From Exiguobacterium aurantiacum (GTDB lineage Bacteria > Bacillota > Bacilli > Exiguobacteriales > Exiguobacteriaceae): a DNA stretch of 64,000 bases. The DNA lies in the NCBI RefSeq assembly GCF_024362205.1, contig NZ_CP101462.1, positions 2,198,501 through 2,262,500 on the forward strand, written 5' to 3'. Of the stretch, positions 60,073 through 64,000 are shown in pieces (positions within the stretch are counted from its first letter, which is position 1; every line of letters starts with the position of its first letter). The notes beneath the pieces are model-generated. The model did no database searches. It was not told the DNA's origin and saw only the letters and a program-made list of their open reading frames with translations. The translations under genes were made by a program, and so were the position numbers.

Positions 60073-63000
60073 CGACGTCACCTCCTAATCTTGACAAGAC
60101 GTCATCTTTTTCTAGCTTTTTCAATTGCCGTGCCTCGTTGGACAACGCCTCATCAAAGTGACAAACACTTTGGAACGGGCACGTCTGGCAAGGGCGTCGC
60201 TCTTTATATTCATACGGTTCGACGCCGATCTCGCCATCGTACATCGCCTCGGCGCTCGATTGGGCCAAATCGATAGCGTGGTCCATCAACTGCTCGAGTT
60301 GCGGTGGCGAGACGACTTTTTTCGTCGTGTTCGCGTCGAGCGTCCCGTCTTTCTTATATTTGACCGGGATGACAATCGATTTTTTCTGATCTTGTTTCGC
60401 GGTCCGGTCCATCGCCTCTAAAATAGCGGGATCGTCGACGAGCAGTCCTTGCATCTGGTACGACTCGAGCACTTTGCGCTCGGTGTCCGAATCCGTCTCG
60501 GCCGGAGCGACGAGCGGACGGTGGACGTGGAAGTAAAGGGCCGCTGCTGGGGCGACGTTCTCTTGCGTCCACGCGTTCGCCTGCTCGATTAACACTTTCA
60601 AGTAGATGAGCATCTGCATGGCGAGCCCGTAATAGATTTCGGCGAAGTCGATCTCTCGTTTACTCGACTTATAGTCGACGATCCGGACGTAGAGCTGATC
60701 ATGGATTGAGGCCGTTTCGACGCGGTCGATGCGGCCGACGAGTTCACACGTCGCCCCGTTACTGAGCGTGAACGACACAGGCGGGAAATTGCCGCTGCCG
60801 AAAGCAAGTTCGAAGGCGACAGGGTCGAATCCGTCCCGTTTCGATTGCTCGATCAACACTTCCGCCGTCTTGCTGACGACGTCGGTCAATTTCTTCTTCA
60901 AATAGCCGTATCGGTTCGAGCTCATCAAAATCGCATTTTGGATCTCCGGTGTGACGAGTTCGACGGCCGCCTCGGCGAGTGACGAACATTCGTCTCGGTT
61001 CACATCCCGCCACTCTTTCCCATCCATCTGCACGGTTTGGGACATGTGCTCGATCGTCCGATGATATAAGTTACCGATGTCCGGCGCCTCTAACCGATAT
61101 AGGCGACGTTCTTTCAAACGGAGCCCATAACTTGCAAAGTGACGGAACGGACAGGCCTGGAACGTCTCAAGCCGTGAGACGCTCGCTCGAATCGAGTTCG
61201 TATAAAGTGACTTGGCGACCTCTTCTGGCAACGGTTGTGGCACGTTTTGATAGAAGAGCGCGCTCGTCAATAAGCGAATCCGTTCGCGGCCTTCCGGATG
61301 TTTCAACAGCTCGTTATAAACCGTGAACCACGTGTCTTGAATCGGATAATGTCGGCTGAGCCGTTGCAGTTCGAGCGCTGTCACGGCCGCCGTCTGATTC
61401 ACGTTCGTGATGAACGACAACTGATCGCTCGGACGATGTTCCCCGGCTTCCGCGAAGTGGGTCGTCACGACTTTCCCGCCACTGAGACGGGCTTTAAGAT
61501 CGGCGATGAAACTCGCCGGTTGAATCGCCTTGCCGGTCCGGTCGACGAGGGCGTAGCTGACGAACAGACGATGGCTCGGTGCCGTGAGCGCTTTGTACAA
61601 ATAGTACGTCTCATCGTCGAACAAATGCTCGGTCGCTTTTCCGGCCCGAACGCCGTTGTCATGCATGAAATCGAGGTCCTGGTCGGTCAACAGTTTCGAC
61701 TGGGTCGCCACGAGCGGGATTTGATCTTCGTTCGCCCCAAGTAAGAACACGACTTTTTTATCGATCAAGCGGCCCCGGACGTAATCGGTGACCGTCAATT
61801 GGTCCAGAGACGGCGGGACGAGCGCATAACGCAAACTGTCGAGTCCGGTGTCCATCATCTGCAGGAACAGTTCGGTCGAAAGCGTCTCGTCAGGGGCGGC
61901 CGCTTCCAACTGCTCGAGCAAGTGCAACACGGCGTCCCACACTTGTGTATGTTCGCGCGCCTCGAGCAATCGTGATTCCTCGAGCGCCTCCTCGCGCCAA
62001 TAGGCGAGACAAGACGCCACATCGACCCGTTCTAAGAAGGCGTAGATGGCGTGCGTATACGCCTGCATCGTCTTCGCCTCCTTCAAATCGGCCAAGAGCG
62101 GGTCGAACGTGTCGACGACGGTTTGGCGATAGCGATTGAGCGCCGTCTCCAAGTCGAGTTCTTCCCCGGTCAGCCGTGCCTCTTCCTCGGCCCGGCGTCG
62201 CAAATACCAATCCTCGTGCCAGTGGTAATGTTTAATCCCACGCTCGATGACGAACGCCTCGAGTCGGTCGACCGACGTACGCCGATGCTCCGTATCGAGC
62301 AGGATCAACTCGGTTTTGAGCGCCCGGAACACCGGTTCTTCCCGGTATCCACGAATCGCGACCTCGATCGTCGCCTTCAATAATTCGACGACCGGGTGAT
62401 CGAGCATCGGTTGCCGCTCATCGAGGAAGAACGGCAACTGCATCTTTTGGAGTGCCTGCGTCGCCAAGTCTCCATACTCTTCGAGCGAGCGTGACACGAA
62501 GGCGATATCGCGGTAGCGGAATCCTTCCTCGCGAACGAGCCGCACGACTTCACGGACGGCTGCCTCGACTTCTACCGACCGGTCGACGGCCGCATGCAAC
62601 ACCACGTTCGAATCAGAACGCGTGTACGGAGCTGCCGTCACTTGCCCGAACGTCGCCTCGAGATAGGCCAGGCTCGGATGCTGGAAGCGTGGCGAATCCG
62701 TATGTTTTTCATCATTCGAGACGAGACCACGCTCGGACAACAACTCTTTGAAGCGCATGAGAGTCCGTTGCGTCGGCCCGAACGACGGGTGAGGCCGATA
62801 GAGCGAATCCGGATCGATCGTCAAGAGCACGTCGAGCGGTGCTTTCTCCGCTAACGCGACGAGCACGGCCAGCTCTTGCTCAGAAAATTCATTGAATCCG
62901 TCCACATAAAATTGTGTCCCGGCCAAATCGATGTCCGGCAACAATTGCAACAATACGTTGAAATAGTCCTCGGCGTGGAGCGATTTCCCCGCCGTCATCG

Positions 63001-63496
63001 TCAAAAATCCCTCGTAAAGAATCGACAGGTCCTGCAGCTTGAGTGACCGGTGCTGGTCTTGTTCGCTCAAGCGGAGCAATTGCTCCGGATCGACGAGGCC
63101 GCGCTTGAGGAGCGTGATCAACTGGTTCAGTTCCTCGTAAAAGCCGAACTGGTTCATCGTCCGGCGGAACAACGTTAATCGTTCCTCGTTCACCTCGACG
63201 ACGCGGCGCAACAGCAAGTGCGTCCCCGTCTGGTCTAAAAATTGTTCGGTCGCGACGCCACGGTCGCGCATCATCAAAAAGGCGAGTCGACGCATCGACA
63301 ATACTTGAATCCGGGTCGACCCGTTCAAGCCGTCCGTCATCGCCATCTTCCGTTCCATCTCGAACGACATTTGGTCTGGGACGAGCATATAGATGGTCGG
63401 TCCGCTCGGGTCACGCTTCAGCTCTTCGATGACTCGTTTGATCATCCATTCGCTTTTCCCGCTCCCGGAACGCCCGACATGAAAAGTGACCGTCAT
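60056..63496 (-). CDS. addB: AddB helicase-nuclease subunit
   Basis: 1146 aa. N-terminal nucleotide-binding HVGRSGSGKSEWM, an inactive helicase body that reads Chi in the family, and a C-terminal nuclease with VRIVDYKSSKREIDF. Four Cys for the iron-sulfur staple are visible: one in ACPFRHFASYGL and three in CQTCPFQSVCHFD. Transcribed first in addB-addA. Confidence 0.95.
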   Translation of the reverse strand: MTVTFHVGRSGSGKSEWMIKRVIEELKRDPSGPTIYMLVPDQMSFEMERKMAMTDGLNGSTRIQVLSMRRLAFLMMRDRGVATEQFLDQTGTHLLLRRVVEVNEERLTLFRRTMNQFGFYEELNQLITLLKRGLVDPEQLLRLSEQDQHRSLKLQDLSILYEGFLTMTAGKSLHAEDYFNVLLQLLPDIDLAGTQFYVDGFNEFSEQELAVLVALAEKAPLDVLLTIDPDSLYRPHPSFGPTQRTLMRFKELLSERGLVSNDEKHTDSPRFQHPSLAYLEATFGQVTAAPYTRSDSNVVLHAAVDRSVEVEAAVREVVRLVREEGFRYRDIAFVSRSLEEYGDLATQALQKMQLPFFLDERQPMLDHPVVELLKATIEVAIRGYREEPVFRALKTELILLDTEHRRTSVDRLEAFVIERGIKHYHWHEDWYLRRRAEEEARLTGEELDLETALNRYRQTVVDTFDPLLADLKEAKTMQAYTHAIYAFLERVDVASCLAYWREEALEESRLLEAREHTQVWDAVLHLLEQLEAAAPDETLSTELFLQMMDTGLDSLRYALVPPSLDQLTVTDYVRGRLIDKKVVFLLGANEDQIPLVATQSKLLTDQDLDFMHDNGVRAGKATEHLFDDETYYLYKALTAPSHRLFVSYALVDRTGKAIQPASFIADLKARLSGGKVVTTHFAEAGEHRPSDQLSFITNVNQTAAVTALELQRLSRHYPIQDTWFTVYNELLKHPEGRERIRLLTSALFYQNVPQPLPEEVAKSLYTNSIRASVSRLETFQACPFRHFASYGLRLKERRLYRLEAPDIGNLYHRTIEHMSQTVQMDGKEWRDVNRDECSSLAEAAVELVTPEIQNAILMSSNRYGYLKKKLTDVVSKTAEVLIEQSKRDGFDPVAFELAFGSGNFPPVSFTLSNGATCELVGRIDRVETASIHDQLYVRIVDYKSSKREIDFAEIYYGLAMQMLIYLKVLIEQANAWTQENVAPAAALYFHVHRPLVAPAETDSDTERKVLESYQMQGLLVDDPAILEAMDRTAKQDQKKSIVIPVKYKKDGTLDANTTKKVVSPPQLEQLMDHAIDLAQSSAEAMYDGEIGVEPYEYKERRPCQTCPFQSVCHFDEALSNEARQLKKLEKDDVLSRLGGDVDEVDE

Positions 63497-63655
63497 TTAG
63501 GCGAACACCCCTTCCCTTTTTTCTTTATTATGACCCATTCGGAGTCGTTTGTAGAGGGAAATCCTTTAACAGCCCAGGAAGAAAATTGACCAGCCCGCAT
63601 CAGTCCCCTTTTCCGCAAAAATCGATTAGACTGGACGTATGAGGGGGAATAGAAC
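63497..63655. other. intergenic region addB / globin
   Basis: 159 bp between divergent genes. Neither strand shows a convincing promoter pair; TTGACC near 63590 has no good -10 partner. Confidence 0.3.
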
Positions 63656-64000
63656 ATGAGTGCATATGAACAATTTGGCGGTGAGCGCGGTGTCCAGCAG
63701 CTCGTAGACGCCTTTTACGATCTTGTCTACGCGGACCCGGTGCTATTGCCGTTGTTTCCGGACGACAAAGACCGGGTCAAAGCGCATCAATTCGAATTTT
63801 TGACCCAGCTGCTCGGGGGACCGAAACTGTATACGGAACGTCGTGGTGGTGGGAACTTGGCGATGATTCATCGCGACCACCCGATTTCGGAGACACATGC
63901 CGGCCACTGGCTCGGCTGTATGGAACAAGCGCTCAAAACGGTCGATGCACCCGAATCGATCAAGCAACAACTGTTCCATCGTTTGATCATGTCATCCTCG
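63656..64000 (+). CDS. truncated haemoglobin (group II), 3' end cut by window
   Basis: 115 codons visible of about 120-130. Group II globin features: YEQFGGERGVQQLVDAFY, DPVLLPLFPDD, QFEFLTQLLGGPKLY, and HRDHPISETHAGHWLGCM containing the proximal His and a conserved Trp. GAGGGGGAA precedes the ATG. Related Bacillales proteins (YjbI) bind oxygen and protect against oxidative or nitrosative stress. Confidence 0.9.
   Translation, partial: MSAYEQFGGERGVQQLVDAFYDLVYADPVLLPLFPDDKDRVKAHQFEFLTQLLGGPKLYTERRGGGNLAMIHRDHPISETHAGHWLGCMEQALKTVDAPESIKQQLFHRLIMSSS

Noticed and set aside
1-64000. CRISPR arrays, insertion sequences, prophage, tRNA or rRNA genes
   Set aside because: I saw no regularly spaced repeats, transposase or integrase motifs, or tRNA-like cloverleaf with CCA-side signals in any intergenic region.

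Overview
This window looks like a chromosomal segment from a moderately GC-rich, low-G+C-phylum Gram-positive (Firmicutes), most likely an Exiguobacterium or close relative. I base this on the Bacillales gene order yqeG-yqeH-aroE-yqeI(yhbY)-nadD-yqeK-rsfS-yqeM, on AddAB, LtaS, YitT, YisL and YflT/YsnF families, and on a C30 (staphyloxanthin-type) carotenoid cluster. Species assignment is inference. I see no tRNA or rRNA, no CRISPR array, no insertion sequence and no phage genes.

Layout. 1-8.3 kb: the 5' part of odhA (cut by the window edge), a two-gene ABC exporter, an isochorismatase-like hydrolase, a methyltransferase and lipoteichoic acid synthase. 8.5-12.7 kb: a reactive-sulfur module (TauE exporter, two rhodaneses, a persulfide dioxygenase-rhodanese fusion and a membrane-thioredoxin fusion). 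Its two arms share one CstR-like operator inside overlapping divergent promoters. 12.8-16.9 kb: a YrvL-like membrane protein with a damaged start, a nitroreductase, catalase with PerR-like boxes, a membrane protein and a VOC protein. 17-23.7 kb: the yqeG-to-yqeM operon, then psd, a membrane thioredoxin and a DUF2929 protein. 23.9-26.3 kb: a Cof phosphatase, a nucleosidase broken by one in-frame stop, and YitT. 26.5-39.8 kb: a maltose/maltodextrin regulon made of maltose phosphorylase, malEFG-amylase-malR and a cytosolic GH13 enzyme, interrupted by three tandem stress-protein genes and studded with LacI/CcpA-type operators. 40-43.4 kb: a MATE pump, an enoyl-CoA hydratase, YbaK and PssA. 43.5-52.8 kb: the carotenoid cluster as two convergent gene sets. 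52.9-64 kb: YisL, a response regulator with a large hybrid-input histidine kinase, AddA, AddB and a truncated haemoglobin cut by the window end.

Working together: maltodextrin would be imported by MalEFG after trimming by the anchored amylase, hydrolysed inside by the CBM34-GH13 enzyme and phosphorolysed by maltose phosphorylase, with MalR and CcpA controlling all three transcription units. The sulfur module would oxidise persulfide and export sulfite. The carotenoid set contains synthase (CrtM), desaturase/oxidase paralogues, glycosyltransferase, acyltransferase, a DUF422 protein and a methyltransferase.

The most interesting object is an apparently undescribed RNA of roughly 330 nt between the convergent crtP-like and crtM genes. 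It ends in a perfect rho-independent terminator, and hairpin after hairpin displays a UCCCC or UUCCCC apical loop, the architecture of Shine-Dalgarno-targeting regulatory RNAs such as LhrC or RsaE. Other points worth checking are the shared sulfur-stress operator, the in-frame nonsense codon in the nucleosidase between two copies of one terminator hairpin, minicistrons with good ribosome-binding sites ahead of yqeH and of the MATE gene, and an attenuator-like hairpin between malE and malF.
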